Of a stretch of 64,000 bases of DNA, positions 17,200 to 25,580 are shown in pieces. Under the pieces are notes generated by a model, which worked only from the letters and a program-made list of their open reading frames with translations, did no database searches and had not been told where the DNA came from. Within the stretch, counting starts at the first letter, position 1; each line of letters begins with the position of its first letter. The stretch comes from Mesorhizobium erdmanii USDA 3471. GTDB taxonomy: Bacteria > Pseudomonadota > Alphaproteobacteria > Rhizobiales > Rhizobiaceae. The position numbers and the translations under genes are program-made. Location: contig NZ_KI421454.1 in assembly GCF_000472705.1 (NCBI RefSeq), positions 209,227 to 273,226 on the forward strand. Direction: 5' to 3'.

Positions 17200-18192
17200 C
17201 TAGATCAACCCCGCCTGCTCGGCCTCGCGGCGCAAATTTTGGCGTGGCCTGGGTCCGATCTGCTGGATCACCAAGCCGGCCGCCAGGGAGCCAAGGTCGC
17301 CGCAGGTCTTGAGGTCGCGGCCTTGCGTGTAGCCATGCAGGAAACCGGCTGCGTAGAGATCGCCGGCGCCCGTCGTGTCGACCAGCTCCCTGATGGCGGT
17401 CGCCTGGATGACCACGGTCTCGCCGCCGCGCACGATCACCGAACCTTTTTCCGATCGCGTCACGGCTGCGATCCGGCAATCCTTGCGGATCTGCGCCAGC
17501 GCCTCGTGGAACGAAGCCGTCTGGTAGAGCGACTTGATCTCGTGGCTGTTGGCAAAGACGATGTCGACCGTGCCCGATCGCATCAGCTCGAGGAACTCGT
17601 CCCGGTAGCGGTCGACGCAGAACGAATCCGAGAGCGTCATCGACACTTCGCGTCCGGCCTCGTGTGCGAGCTTCGCCGTCTGCCGGATCGCCTCCTTGGC
17701 GCGCGGCGGGTCCCACAGATAGCCCTCGAAATAAGTAACCTTGGCGCCCGACGCCTTATCGGCCTCGACGTCCTCCGGCCCGAGCTCGATACAGGCGCCG
17801 AGATAGGTGTTCATCGAACGCTCGCCGTCGGGTGTGACGAAGATCATCGAGCGCGCCGTCGGCGGCTGACCTTCGAGCGGCCTGGTGTCGAAGGCAACGC
17901 CCTGGGCATGAATGTCATGGGCATAGATTTCGCCGAGCGGGTCGTTCGATACCTTGCCGAAGAAGGCAGCACGGCCGCCGAAGCTGGCGACGCCTGCGGC
18001 CGTGTTGCCGGCGCTGCCGCCCGAGGCCTCGATCGCCGGGCCCATGCGGCTGTAGAGCAGTTCGGCGCGCCTGGTGTCGATGAGGTTCATCGCGCCCTTG
18101 ATGATGCCGTTGGTCTCGAGGAATGCCTCGTCACACTGGGCGATGATGTCGACAATGGCATTGCCGATGCAAAGCACGTCATAATCCGGCAT
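17200..18192 (-). CDS. Adenosine kinase (PfkB family)
   Basis: 330 residues from ATG 18192. The PfkB signatures are both present: SGGSAGNTAAGVASFGGRAA near residue 55 and DTTGAGDLYAAGFLHGYTQG near residue 290, with the catalytic Asp in the second. The start MPDYDVLCIGNAIVDIIAQC is typical of alphaproteobacterial adenosine kinases, which convert adenosine to AMP. In this operon it would remove the adenosine formed when S-adenosylhomocysteine is hydrolysed, so pulling the methylation cycle forward. It lies about 100 bases after metK. A ribokinase-type sugar kinase is the alternative; the neighbours favour adenosine. Confidence 0.82.
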   Translation of the reverse strand: MPDYDVLCIGNAIVDIIAQCDEAFLETNGIIKGAMNLIDTRRAELLYSRMGPAIEASGGSAGNTAAGVASFGGRAAFFGKVSNDPLGEIYAHDIHAQGVAFDTRPLEGQPPTARSMIFVTPDGERSMNTYLGACIELGPEDVEADKASGAKVTYFEGYLWDPPRAKEAIRQTAKLAHEAGREVSMTLSDSFCVDRYRDEFLELMRSGTVDIVFANSHEIKSLYQTASFHEALAQIRKDCRIAAVTRSEKGSVIVRGGETVVIQATAIRELVDTTGAGDLYAAGFLHGYTQGRDLKTCGDLGSLAAGLVIQQIGPRPRQNLRREAEQAGLI

Positions 18193-18292
18193 CAATGTCT
18201 CCGCCTGGGAACCTGCCGGCTTTCTTGCCACGCCGGCCGGGCGCGGTCTGGCGAGTTGAAATGGGTTGCCGCATGCGCTTGATTCACGACCT

Positions 18293-19468
18293 TCACGCAG
18301 CTGCCGGTCCTGCTTCACGCAGCAAGTCGTCGGCTTTGTCCGTCTTCTCCCAGGTGAACTCAGGCTCTTCACGGCCGAAATGTCCGTATGTCGCGGTCTT
18401 GCGGTATATCGGGCGCAAGAGATCAAGCATCTTGATGATGCCTTTCGGTCGGAGATCGAAAAGCTCAAGTACAAGGCGCTCGATCCTTTTTTCCTCGATC
18501 CTTGAAGTTCCGAAGGTGTTGACCATGACAGAAACCGGACTGGCCACGCCGATCGCGTAGGCAAGCTGAACCTCGCAGACCTCCGCAAGTCCGCTGGCAA
18601 CGATATTCTTCGCGACGTACCGCGCCGCATAGGCCGCCGAGCGGTCAACCTTAGATGGGTCCTTGCCCGAAAAGGCGCCGCCGCCGTGACGCCCCGTTCC
18701 ACCGTAGGAATCGACAATGATCTTGCGTCCAGTGAGGCCGCAGTCCCCGGCAGGCCCACCGACCACGAACCGGCCGGTTGGGTTGACCAGAAATCTGATC
18801 TCCGAAGTATCCAGGTGGGTCGGCAGGACCGGTTTTATGATCTCCTCAATGACGCCTTCGCGGACTGTTTCTTGGGAGACCGCCTCGTCATGTTGCGTTG
18901 ACAGGACTATGGTGTCCAGCGCCACCGGGCGGAGACCCTCGTAGCGTACGGACACCTGAGATTTTACGTCCGGACGCAGCCAGCCAAGCTGTCCCGCTTT
19001 CCGGACCTCTGCCTGTCTTTTCGTCAACTGGTGAGCGAGTTGGATCGGCAAGGGCATCAATGTATCGGTCTCGTTGCATGCGAATCCAAACATGAGGCCC
19101 TGATCTCCCGCCCCCTGCTCGAGATCCTGCCCTCGTCCCTCGTCGACGCCCTGGCTAATGTCGGGCGACTGCTCGGTGAGGGCCAGAACGACGGCGCAAC
19201 GTCGACCGTCAAAGCCGATGGCATCGTCGTCGTACCCAATATCGAGAATCGTATCGCGGGCAACTTGGCTGTAATCGATCTCTGCGTGGCTGGTGATCTC
19301 GCCAGCCAGAACGACCATCCCTGTCTTCACCAACGTTTCACAGGCGACGCGCGCCTTCGCATCGGTGCGGAGGACCGCATCGAGGATGGCATCGGAGATG
19401 TTGTCTGCCATCTTGTCGGGGTGTCCCGCGCCGACGGATTCGGAAGAGAACACGAACTGCCTGGTCAT
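18293..19468 (-). CDS. metK: S-adenosylmethionine synthetase
   Basis: 391 residues from ATG 19468 (GAGGA about 7 bases upstream). All family landmarks are visible: FSSESVGAGHPDKMADNISD (ATP site), GAGDQGLMFGFACNE (signature GAGDQG), and GGGAFSGKDPSKVDRSAAYA (signature 2). It makes SAM from methionine and ATP, with K+ and Mg2+ ligands in these motifs. It lies between glyA and the adenosine kinase gene on the minus strand. Since a housekeeping metK is normally elsewhere on the chromosome, this may be a second, regulated copy. Confidence 0.93.
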   Translation of the reverse strand: MTRQFVFSSESVGAGHPDKMADNISDAILDAVLRTDAKARVACETLVKTGMVVLAGEITSHAEIDYSQVARDTILDIGYDDDAIGFDGRRCAVVLALTEQSPDISQGVDEGRGQDLEQGAGDQGLMFGFACNETDTLMPLPIQLAHQLTKRQAEVRKAGQLGWLRPDVKSQVSVRYEGLRPVALDTIVLSTQHDEAVSQETVREGVIEEIIKPVLPTHLDTSEIRFLVNPTGRFVVGGPAGDCGLTGRKIIVDSYGGTGRHGGGAFSGKDPSKVDRSAAYAARYVAKNIVASGLAEVCEVQLAYAIGVASPVSVMVNTFGTSRIEEKRIERLVLELFDLRPKGIIKMLDLLRPIYRKTATYGHFGREEPEFTWEKTDKADDLLREAGPAAA

Positions 19469-19526
19469 GGAATGTCCTCGCTTCAAGTGTTGGAGTTAGG
19501 TGGGGAGTTTCTGGATTCGGGCGGCC

Positions 19527-20864
19527 TTACCGGTCGCTGATGCCGGGGACGTCGAACGCAGTGCAGAAGTCGGCGACGTCTCTTCGTACGCTTGCATGAA
19601 CTTCCTCGTCGTCGGGCTGGCGGCAGACCAAATCAATAAAAGCGGCGATCTGCACCATTTCCCGCTCACGCATGCCCATGGACGTCACTGCCGGCGACCC
19701 TAACCGGATCCCGCTTGTAACCGCCGGATCGCGCGGGTCGCCCGGCACCATGTTGAAGTTCGTAATGATGCCTGCCTTGGCCAAGCGCTCGGCATAGGCT
19801 TTGCCTGACAGCGGCCGGTCCCGCAGATCAAGGATCAGCATGTGATTGTCAGTCCCGCCGGTGACCAGGTCATAACCGCGATCCAGAAGCGCCTCGGCCA
19901 GAGCCTTGGCATTCCTGACAATCTGGTGACCGTAGGTGCGGAAAGAGGGGGTCGCGGCTTCCTGCAAAGCGACAGCTAGCGCGGCGATGGTATGCACATG
20001 GGGCCCGCCTTGCAGTTGAGGAAAGACCGCGCGGTCGATCCGTCTGGCGAGATTGTATTTACTCGTGGGATGATAGAGCGCCTGATAGCGATCTTCATTC
20101 TTCGACAAAATAAAGCCTCCACGGGGCCCGCGGATCGACTTGTGAGACGTGCTGGTGACGACGTCGCAATGGTGCACGGGATTCGGATGCACTCCTGCGA
20201 CAATCAGGCCGCTGATGTGGGCGATGTCAGCCACCAAATACGAGTTCACCTCCGAAGCAATTTCGGCCGTTGCCGCGTAGTCAAAAACACGCGGATAGGC
20301 TGTCCCGCCGACCCAAATCAGTTTCGGCCGTTCCCGTCTGGCTGTCTCGCGCAAGCGGTCGTAGTCGATCTGCTTCGTCTTTTCGTGCAGCCCATAGGGG
20401 ATGCGTTGATAATCAGTGCCGGAAAAGTTGACGGGCCACCCATGAGTCAGATGGCCGCCTTCGGGCAAAGGCAGCCCCATGACTTTGTCACGGGCGCTCA
20501 AAAGCGCGCGATAGACAGCCTGGTTGGCTGGTGAGCCCGAATAAGGCTGGACGTTGGCGTGCTCACTGCCAAATAGCGCTTTCAGGCGCTCGATCGCGAG
20601 GGTCTCAAGCTCATCGACGATCTCGTTTCCCGCGTAGTAGCGCGCGCCCGGGTAGCCCTCGGCATATTTGTTCGCGAAGATAGAGCCGGTCGCTTCCAGT
20701 ACGGCTGAGGAGGCAAAGTTCTCAGATGCGATGAGTTTGAGCATCGTCCGCTCTTGCCGCCTCTGTCGTAGAAGCAGTTCGTGAACGCGGCAATCGACAT
20801 GGACCAAGGAAGACCGTCCGAATGTGCCGGGCTCTGCGATGGCTGCGTCAGCGGAGTTATTCAT
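19527..20864 (-). CDS. glyA: Serine hydroxymethyltransferase
   Basis: 445 residues, PLP-dependent, interconverting serine plus THF with glycine plus 5,10-methylene-THF. Landmarks are MLKLIASENFASSAVLEA, NKYAEGYPGARYYAGN, VADIAHISGLIVAGVHPNPV and the PLP-lysine motif VTSTSHKSIRGPRGG. In this copy the last reads STSHKSIRG where most relatives have TTTHKTLRG. It has an N-terminal extension of about 20 residues over the E. coli enzyme. The ATG overlaps the stop of the ArsR-type regulator (ATGA), so the two are coupled. It feeds one-carbon units to the methionine cycle genes that follow. Confidence 0.92.
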   Translation of the reverse strand: MNNSADAAIAEPGTFGRSSLVHVDCRVHELLLRQRRQERTMLKLIASENFASSAVLEATGSIFANKYAEGYPGARYYAGNEIVDELETLAIERLKALFGSEHANVQPYSGSPANQAVYRALLSARDKVMGLPLPEGGHLTHGWPVNFSGTDYQRIPYGLHEKTKQIDYDRLRETARRERPKLIWVGGTAYPRVFDYAATAEIASEVNSYLVADIAHISGLIVAGVHPNPVHHCDVVTSTSHKSIRGPRGGFILSKNEDRYQALYHPTSKYNLARRIDRAVFPQLQGGPHVHTIAALAVALQEAATPSFRTYGHQIVRNAKALAEALLDRGYDLVTGGTDNHMLILDLRDRPLSGKAYAERLAKAGIITNFNMVPGDPRDPAVTSGIRLGSPAVTSMGMREREMVQIAAFIDLVCRQPDDEEVHASVRRDVADFCTAFDVPGISDR

Positions 20865-21241
20865 GGTAGTTTCGCACTCCCGCAGATCTTTTCACGATTA
20901 AGCAGCAGTCCCCTTCGACCACGCGTATGTACCGCCTCGAGCCGCTCCAGGTCCCGCTTATGATAGCCATCGTCGTGGGGCAGGAGATCGACCAGGAATT
21001 GAACCAACCCTCCGTCCTTGCCCCCTGCATTGAGATGATATGAGGACCAAGGACGTTGTCCGTTGCCGCAAAGAAAGTCGGCTCTGGCCAGCATCCGGAC
21101 GTGTCGCGCGACGCGCTCCCGACGAAGATCGAGAATCTCCGCCAGTTCGCGGACAGTCAGGTCGGCATGCGCGCAAAGGCCCAGGATCCGTAGGCGATCA
21201 AGATGTGCTGCTGTCATTAGGCGATCGACAAGTATCATCAT
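20861..21241 (-). CDS. ArsR-family regulator, methyltransferase domain missing
   Basis: 126 residues. A winged-helix of the ArsR type (LDRLRILGLCAHADLTVREL, ILDLRRERVARHVRMLARAD) is followed by only the linker HKRDLERLEAVH. In the common alphaproteobacterial relatives this linker leads into a SAM-dependent methyltransferase domain of about 200 residues; here the frame ends at once and glyA begins. Regulators of this type (for example SahR) respond to S-adenosylhomocysteine and control methionine-cycle genes, and this one heads a glyA-metK-adenosine kinase operon, so the same role is likely. There are no Cys metal ligands of the ArsR kind in the HTH. Confidence 0.75.
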   Translation of the reverse strand: MMILVDRLMTAAHLDRLRILGLCAHADLTVRELAEILDLRRERVARHVRMLARADFLCGNGQRPWSSYHLNAGGKDGGLVQFLVDLLPHDDGYHKRDLERLEAVHTRGRRGLLLNREKICGSAKLP

Positions 21242-21344
21242 TGGTCAGCACGGCGCCAAATAGAAGAACCGAACCCCTCGTCCTGCTCGCTTTTTCATGT
21301 CGGGCTCTTCGCAAATGCTGTTCGGCAGCGGAACATAACCACAT

Positions 21345-21440
21345 CAGATTTCTGCCACCACTGAACTTGAAAGTTGTGGTGAGCGTACCATTGACAGCGA
21401 TTTGTGGTCGCAAAGATTCCATAAATTTCCTTGAAGGATC
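21345..21440 (-). repeat. Upstream segment shared with 42145-42240
   Basis: On the plus strand ACCATTGACAGCGATTTGTG continues to GAAGGATCTGTTG. The segment at 42155-42213 aligns without gaps over 59 bases (about 40 identical by eye). In minus-strand translation the two read PSRKFMESLRPQIAVNG and PSNNFTELLRPSITANG. Both copies lie 60-200 bases upstream of a minus-strand operon start (arsR here, the ATP-grasp gene there). Confidence 0.5.
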
Positions 21441-21546
21441 TGTTGCAAGGCCTAAACAAGAACGCAACGAGACTGGCGAGGTGCTGGTAAGACGGCAAGC
21501 TGGCAAACAGCTTGGCCAACAGGGAGGCGAGCGGCGCCACCTCTAC

Positions 21547-21891
21547 CTAGCAGGCTGTTGAAGAAGGATCACGCTTGGCCTTGAGGATGGCTTCGTCGCC
21601 GTTGTGGTAGGCGAATGTGATCTCGATCGAGCCGTCGTCGAGCAATTCGGCATGGCCATCGCCTGTGACTTCGTCCATCTCGTCACATCCGCCCCATGTG
21701 AAGTGAACTATTGAGGGGCTGTAGCTGAGATCGAGGCCGGCTTGCAGGGCGCCAAAGGCGATCTCGCCGTTGTTGTCGCCGCCGATGGTGATCATGGCGG
21801 GGCCGCTCAGGTTCAGGTAGCCGCGATCCCACAGATCGGCTTCGATGATCCGCCAGCGGCCGATCAGTTGGCAGCCCGCGGGCGCGGTCAT
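21547..21891 (-). CDS. IS passenger protein, unknown function
   Basis: 114 residues starting MTAPAGCQLIGRWRIIEADL. It is rich in beta-strand-like segments (PAMITIGGDNNGEIAFGALQ, GSIEITFAYHNGDEAILKAK) and ends DPSSTAC with its TAG formed by the CTAG target duplication. Its ATG overlaps the transposase stop (ACATGA), so it is coupled to the transposase. It lies inside the inverted repeats, so it travels with the IS. I recall no assigned function. Confidence 0.65.
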   Translation of the reverse strand: MTAPAGCQLIGRWRIIEADLWDRGYLNLSGPAMITIGGDNNGEIAFGALQAGLDLSYSPSIVHFTWGGCDEMDEVTGDGHAELLDDGSIEITFAYHNGDEAILKAKRDPSSTAC

Positions 21892-23067
21892 GTCGGCACC
21901 GCCAGGAGCTTCGGTAGCGGCACCAGATTGTAGGCGGCAGCCGCGAAGATGAAGGCCCACCCGACGCGGTCGCGTCCGCGCAACTTGGACTTCTCCTGCC
22001 CGGCGACCGTCTTGATCCAGCCGAACGCCTCTTCGATGCGCTTTCTGACGCGCTGGCTGACGGCATAGCCGCCGTGCCGCGTCGTGCGGCGATCGATCGC
22101 CGAACGGCGGCCGTTCGTGTTCTGCGCTACATGCGGCGTCACCTTTATTGAGCGCAACTCGTTGATGAAGTCCTCCGCGTCATAGGCCTTGTCGGCGCCG
22201 AGCGTGATCGCCTGCGGCCGGTCGGCGCAGGGTTCGATCATATGCAGTGCGGCCACTCGCTCGGCATGCCCGTCGGCCAGCGTCAGGCAGGCATCGACCA
22301 GCAGGCCATGGCGGTTCTCCACCCGTGCCCCATGAAGCAGAGCTTGGCCTCCTTGCCCCGCCCCTTGCGGTAGAGCCTGGCATCGGGGTCGGTGGTCGAA
22401 GCATGCGTCTCGTTCGACCGTTTCTGGCCGTGGAAGTCCGCCTCCGTGTTACGCCCACCGCCCTGAGCCGGCGGCTCGCCTGAGTCATTCCCCGGCTCTT
22501 CGCCCGAACCGTCCTTCGGCTTGAGGCTCTTCATCGACGCCCAGGCCGCGATCAGCGTTCCGTCGACCGAGAAGTGATCCGTGGAAAGGAGCTTCTTCAC
22601 CTTGGGCTGCGCCAGGACTGCACTGAGGAACTTCGCCGCGATGTTGCCCTCAAGCAGCCGGTCGCGGTTCTTCGAGAACACCGAATGGTCCCAGGCTGCG
22701 TCGTCGATGCCGATGCCGACGAACCAGCGGAACAGAAGGTCGTATTCCAGCCGCTCCATCAAAAGCCGCTCCGAGCGGATCGAATAGAACGCCTGCAAAA
22801 GCATCGCCCGCAGCAGCTTCTCCGGCGGGATCGAGGGCCGTCCGATCGGCAAGTACAGCGCCGCGAACTCGCGCTCCAGCGCCGACAGGGCTTCATTCAC
22901 GATCGTCCGGATCGCCCGCAACGGATGATTGCGCCGAACCCGGGCTTCAAGGTCCACGTAGCTGAACAGTTCGCCAGTTCGATCGTCGCCGCCGCGCACC
23001 TCCGAATCCCTTCGGAACAGTGAATCACCGCTGCGGTCCGGTGGCGAGTGCCTTTTTCAACAGCCTG
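21551..23067 (-). mobile_element. IS5-family insertion sequence with passenger gene
   Basis: The element is bounded by imperfect inverted repeats CAGGCTGTTGAAGAAGG (left) and CCTTTTTCAACAGCCTG (right), and by the 4-base direct repeat CTAG at 21547-21550 and 23068-23071, the target type used by several IS5-family elements. Length is about 1.5 kb. It carries a frameshifted transposase and, downstream and overlapping it, a small conserved passenger gene that runs to the very end of the element. Confidence 0.85.
21888..22999 (-). pseudogene. IS5-family transposase, frameshifted
   Basis: Starts with GTG at 22999. The first 230 residues hold the N-terminal part (DLEARVRRNHPLRAIRTIVN; FYSIRSERLLMERLEYDLLF) and the first catalytic Asp region (STDHFSVDGTLIAAWASMKS). 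At about 22330, after LCFMGHG, the frame breaks. The remainder continues in another frame from ENRHGLLVDACLTLADGHAE through ADKAYDAEDFINEL (second Asp) to RKRIEEAFGWIKTVAGQEK (Glu with the Y/R..E..F pattern). A restored frame would be about 370 residues. No slippery A6G-type site was seen at the break, so it looks like a mutation, not programmed frameshifting. Confidence 0.8.
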
Positions 23068-23366
23068 CTAGGCGACAGTGCTAACCTGCATCGTGCACCT
23101 GATCCGCCATCTGTTCGTGTCGCGGAAGGTCGCGAAGCCGTTGTGCCGACGCTCAGAGCCATCTGCCGGGGGCGGACGCTAGGCCGGCATGAAGGCTCTG
23201 CAGGACTTCGAGGCCGGCGACACCCGGCGATCACTCAGAGCTGGCGGCGCGACTGGCAGCACGTCGTGCCTCTTCCCCTATCCGAGTGTGCGCAGCATCA
23301 TCTACACGGCGGATGCGGTCGAAATGTCCGTGGCGCGTCGGCCATTTCCAAATAGCGCTTATCTGG

Positions 23367-23547
23367 TCAGTTAGGTCGCACCCCTTCGATGTGGCTGACA
23401 CGGAGGGCTTGTGCCAGTTCATAAAGCGTGACGATGGTGGTTCCCTTTGCCCTTCTCCAGCCCGCTGATTTCCTGCTGGCTGAAGCCGGAGATCTCGGCA
23501 AGCTGCTCCTGCGTCAAGCCGGCCTTCTCCCTGATCCTGCGTGCATT
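23367..23547 (-). pseudogene. XRE antitoxin-like remnant
   Basis: Two frames together give ARRIREKAGLTQEQLAEISG, FSQQEISGLEKG and, after a one-base slip, TIVTLYELAQALRVSHIEGV ending RPN-stop. This is a near-complete XRE helix-turn-helix of the kind paired with HigB/RelE-type toxins. An in-frame TGA before ARRIRE removes the N-terminus. No toxin gene is visible next to it. Confidence 0.6.
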
Positions 23548-23697
23548 TCGTCAGACCAGCTTGCGGTCTCCATGCGAAGGTCAGCAAGTCAAAGCCATTG
23601 AGTTTATGCCATCGATGTGCCCGAACCATCTGCCGCCGGGGGGCAGCAAATCCAAGGCTACGATTTTGGTGACTTGTCGCTTGCCAAGCAGCACAAG

Positions 23698-23943
23698 CTA
23701 TCGGTCACGCAAGCGACGCACACGTGCGAGAACCTCGCAAGGGTCGATTTCGAGCGCTTCCGCTACATCGAGGAACTCAATGACGTCCATGCGACGTTCA
23801 CCGCCCTCATACTTGGCCACGAAAGACTGCGGGCGGCGAAGCGCTTCGGCAACCTTGGCCTGGGTTAAGCCCTTGTTCTTGCGCGCCGCTATCAGCTGTT
23901 CCAGCAGCCGGCGTTGGCGGGGCGATCGAAGGGATTTCGGCAT
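23698..23943 (-). CDS. XRE-family transcriptional regulator
   Basis: 81 residues from the ATG at 23943 (MPKSLRSPRQRRLLEQLIAA). The helix-turn-helix is KGLTQAKVAEALRRPQSFVA at residues 25-45, followed by EFLDVAEALEIDPCEVLARV. The frame stays open to 24051, but relatives start at MPKSL. The region upstream contains an inverted repeat TATCC-N7-GGATA (minus-strand view of GGGATAATCC... TAGGATATA) that may be its own operator. A decayed copy of this gene start lies at 13815-14010. Target unknown. Confidence 0.72.
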   Translation of the reverse strand: MPKSLRSPRQRRLLEQLIAARKNKGLTQAKVAEALRRPQSFVAKYEGGERRMDVIEFLDVAEALEIDPCEVLARVRRLRDR

Positions 23944-24158
23944 CAGATGAACCGGCCAGAAGGGAACCGGCTCATCGACTAATCCCAGTTTCGGATTATC
24001 CCATTTTAGGATATATTTGCAATCCACAAGGCAAGCCGCGCCATGGAGCAAACTGTATGGTCGAGACCATGTCGAAGAAAAGCGGGCTCAGTTCATGGGC
24101 GGCGGTTGCGCGTCATCCAGATCGATTTCGGCAATCCGGGATGGACTGATCGCCTTTG

Positions 24159-24371
24159 TTACTGCGGCGGCCTAATCAACTCACAAGGATCAACGTCAAA
24201 CGCTTTTGCGAGCCGGCCAAGCACACTGACACTTGCGGAAACCCGAGCACGCTCGATCGAGCCCACATAGCGCATGCTCAGCTCTGCGCGGGCAGCCAAT
24301 TCTTCCTGCGTCAGGTCCTGATCATGGCGCAAACGACGCATGTTGATCGCCATGACTTCCGTGAGGTCCAT
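24159..24371 (-). CDS. QseC-like XRE repressor
   Basis: 70 residues, essentially one XRE helix-turn-helix (MRRLRHDQDLTQEELAARAE, SMRYVGSIERARVSASVSVL) with the tail AFDVDPCELIRPP. It is transcribed away from the QseM-like gene, with two palindromic sites in the 83-base gap between them. This arrangement matches qseC/qseM of ICEMlSymR7A, where QseC controls both promoters. The assignment rests on size, fold and position. Confidence 0.75.
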   Translation of the reverse strand: MDLTEVMAINMRRLRHDQDLTQEELAARAELSMRYVGSIERARVSASVSVLGRLAKAFDVDPCELIRPPQ

Positions 24372-24393
24372 GGCGAGATAGGGACCAGAACCG

Positions 24394-24420
24394 GAACTAT
24401 CGTTCTAGGAACGATCGTTC
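24394..24420. promoter_or_regulatory. Twin palindromic operators between qseC- and qseM-like genes
   Basis: GAACTATCGTTC at 24394-24405 and GAACGATCGTTC at 24409-24420 share the half-sites GAAC/GTTC with centres 15 bases apart; the second extends to a perfect 16-base palindrome AGGAACGATCGTTCCT. Two sites in a divergent promoter region suit a dimeric XRE repressor such as the neighbouring QseC-like protein. Confidence 0.75.
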
Positions 24421-24454
24421 CTATTCGCTATGATGAGCCAACCGAGGAGAAGCC

Positions 24455-24748
24455 GTGCCCGATCACAACAAACCCCAAACCGGCAAGAGGGTCGCGATGA
24501 AACGCAAAGTCCAAGACGAAGTCCCCTGGTCGGACAGCCTGACCGCTTACGACAATGAGCACTTCGCCATCTATATGAGGCTCCTGGACGCGTCCGCCGA
24601 CGATGCCAGCGAAGACGAGATGGCGCAGCTCGTCCTCGGCATCGATCCGATGCGAGAACCTGAGCGCGCCCGAATGGCGGTTCGCAGCCATCTCGATCGG
24701 GCAAACTGGATGGTTACGACTGGATACAAAGAACTGTTCGCGCGCTGA
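24455..24748 (+). CDS. QseM-like antiactivator (DUF2285-type)
   Basis: 97 residues, starting with GTG at 24455 behind a GAGGAG ribosome site (an inner ATG, MKRKVQDEVP, is also possible). The core VPWSDSLTAYDNEHFAIYMR, EDEMAQLVLGIDP and RARMAVRSHLDRANWMVTTG shows the DUF2285-type helix-loop pattern of QseM, which blocks both TraR and FseA in ICEMlSymR7A and so holds transfer off in most cells. It is divergent from a small XRE gene with shared operators. The end is followed within 30 bases by the stop of the FseA-like gene on the other strand. Confidence 0.72.
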   Translation: MPDHNKPQTGKRVAMKRKVQDEVPWSDSLTAYDNEHFAIYMRLLDASADDASEDEMAQLVLGIDPMREPERARMAVRSHLDRANWMVTTGYKELFAR

Positions 24749-24777
24749 CAGGCTCCAGGTGAGCTATTCCAATCATC

Positions 24778-25579
24778 TTAGACGAGGAAATCCCGATAGC
24801 CGCGATCCATGAGCATGTGACCGCGCCGGACGGCACGGCGGATTCGATCGCGAAGGTGGTTGCGCGGATCCGTCCAGTCGGCCTGGACGCGTTGTCGAGC
24901 CAACAGGGCCATTGCGATTTGGCGATGCGATGCCCCGCCTAGCGAGCCGTCGAGCGCCTGAAGAACAAAGCGCAGACGGCTAGCGCGCGCTTCGGGGGGA
25001 AACAGCCTGTCGGGAAATTGTCCAGTCGCGTGAAAAGCATTGAGGCATTCGAGCGCATTCAGGTGCTGCCTCATCCGATCGGCGGGCCAGATCGCGTCGA
25101 CGGAAAGCTGAACGGGGCGCAAAACCTCCGCGCCCTCCACGACAAGTTGGAGGTCCCGGTGAGCATTTCGCAGCATGACGTGCTGTCGACCGTCCGCCGT
25201 GATCATGAGTGCCGCCCGGCATGGCAATGTAGCGAGATCAAACGAAAGCGTTTCGGGCGACAGTGCCTTTTTCGCAATGACCGGCAGGACATGCGGGCAT
25301 TGGCGGGAGCACCAGAACACAGCCGCATCAGGCCTCAACGAGCTTGCGAAACAGGAGCCCCCACTGCGTGAGATCGAGCGACGATCTCATCACTTCTACC
25401 TCGAACCACCTTTCTGCAAATTCTGCGTGCTCAAGCGCGTGCCTGCAGTCACGCTGGAAGGCCGGATTGCGCCGCAGGAATTCCCAGGCCCAGCCGCGTC
25501 GCGTCAAGTGCCGCGTATAGCGATAAGATTTCTCATCCTGCCAGTCCGGCCAGTCGGCGTCATTACCTATCATAGCCAT
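24778..25579 (-). CDS. FseA-like ICE activator read through a +1 frameshift (msi172-msi171 type)
   Basis: The first part, 25579-25328, encodes 83 residues (MAMIGNDADWPDWQDEKSYR, WAWEFLRRNPAFQRDC; DUF6499 type) and ends EA-TGA. The second part continues in the +1 frame to 24778 (FWCSRQCPHVLPVIAKKALS, LRFVLQALDGSLGGASHRQI, DRGYRDFLV; DUF2285 type) but has no ATG or ribosome site of its own. Skipping one base at the UGA (GCC-U-GAU) joins them into 266 residues. In ICEMlSymR7A msi172 and msi171 are joined by programmed ribosomal frameshifting to give FseA, which activates excision. The gene starts one base after the traI stop. Confidence 0.75.
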
Positions 25580-25580
25580 G

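Noticed and set aside
17239..18282. 347-codon plus-strand frame
   Set aside because: Mirror of the adenosine kinase gene, which has both PfkB motifs on the other strand.
22320..22345. Programmed frameshifting in the IS5 transposase
   Set aside because: No A-rich or other slippery heptamer is visible at the break and the family is usually single-frame, so a mutation is the simpler reading.
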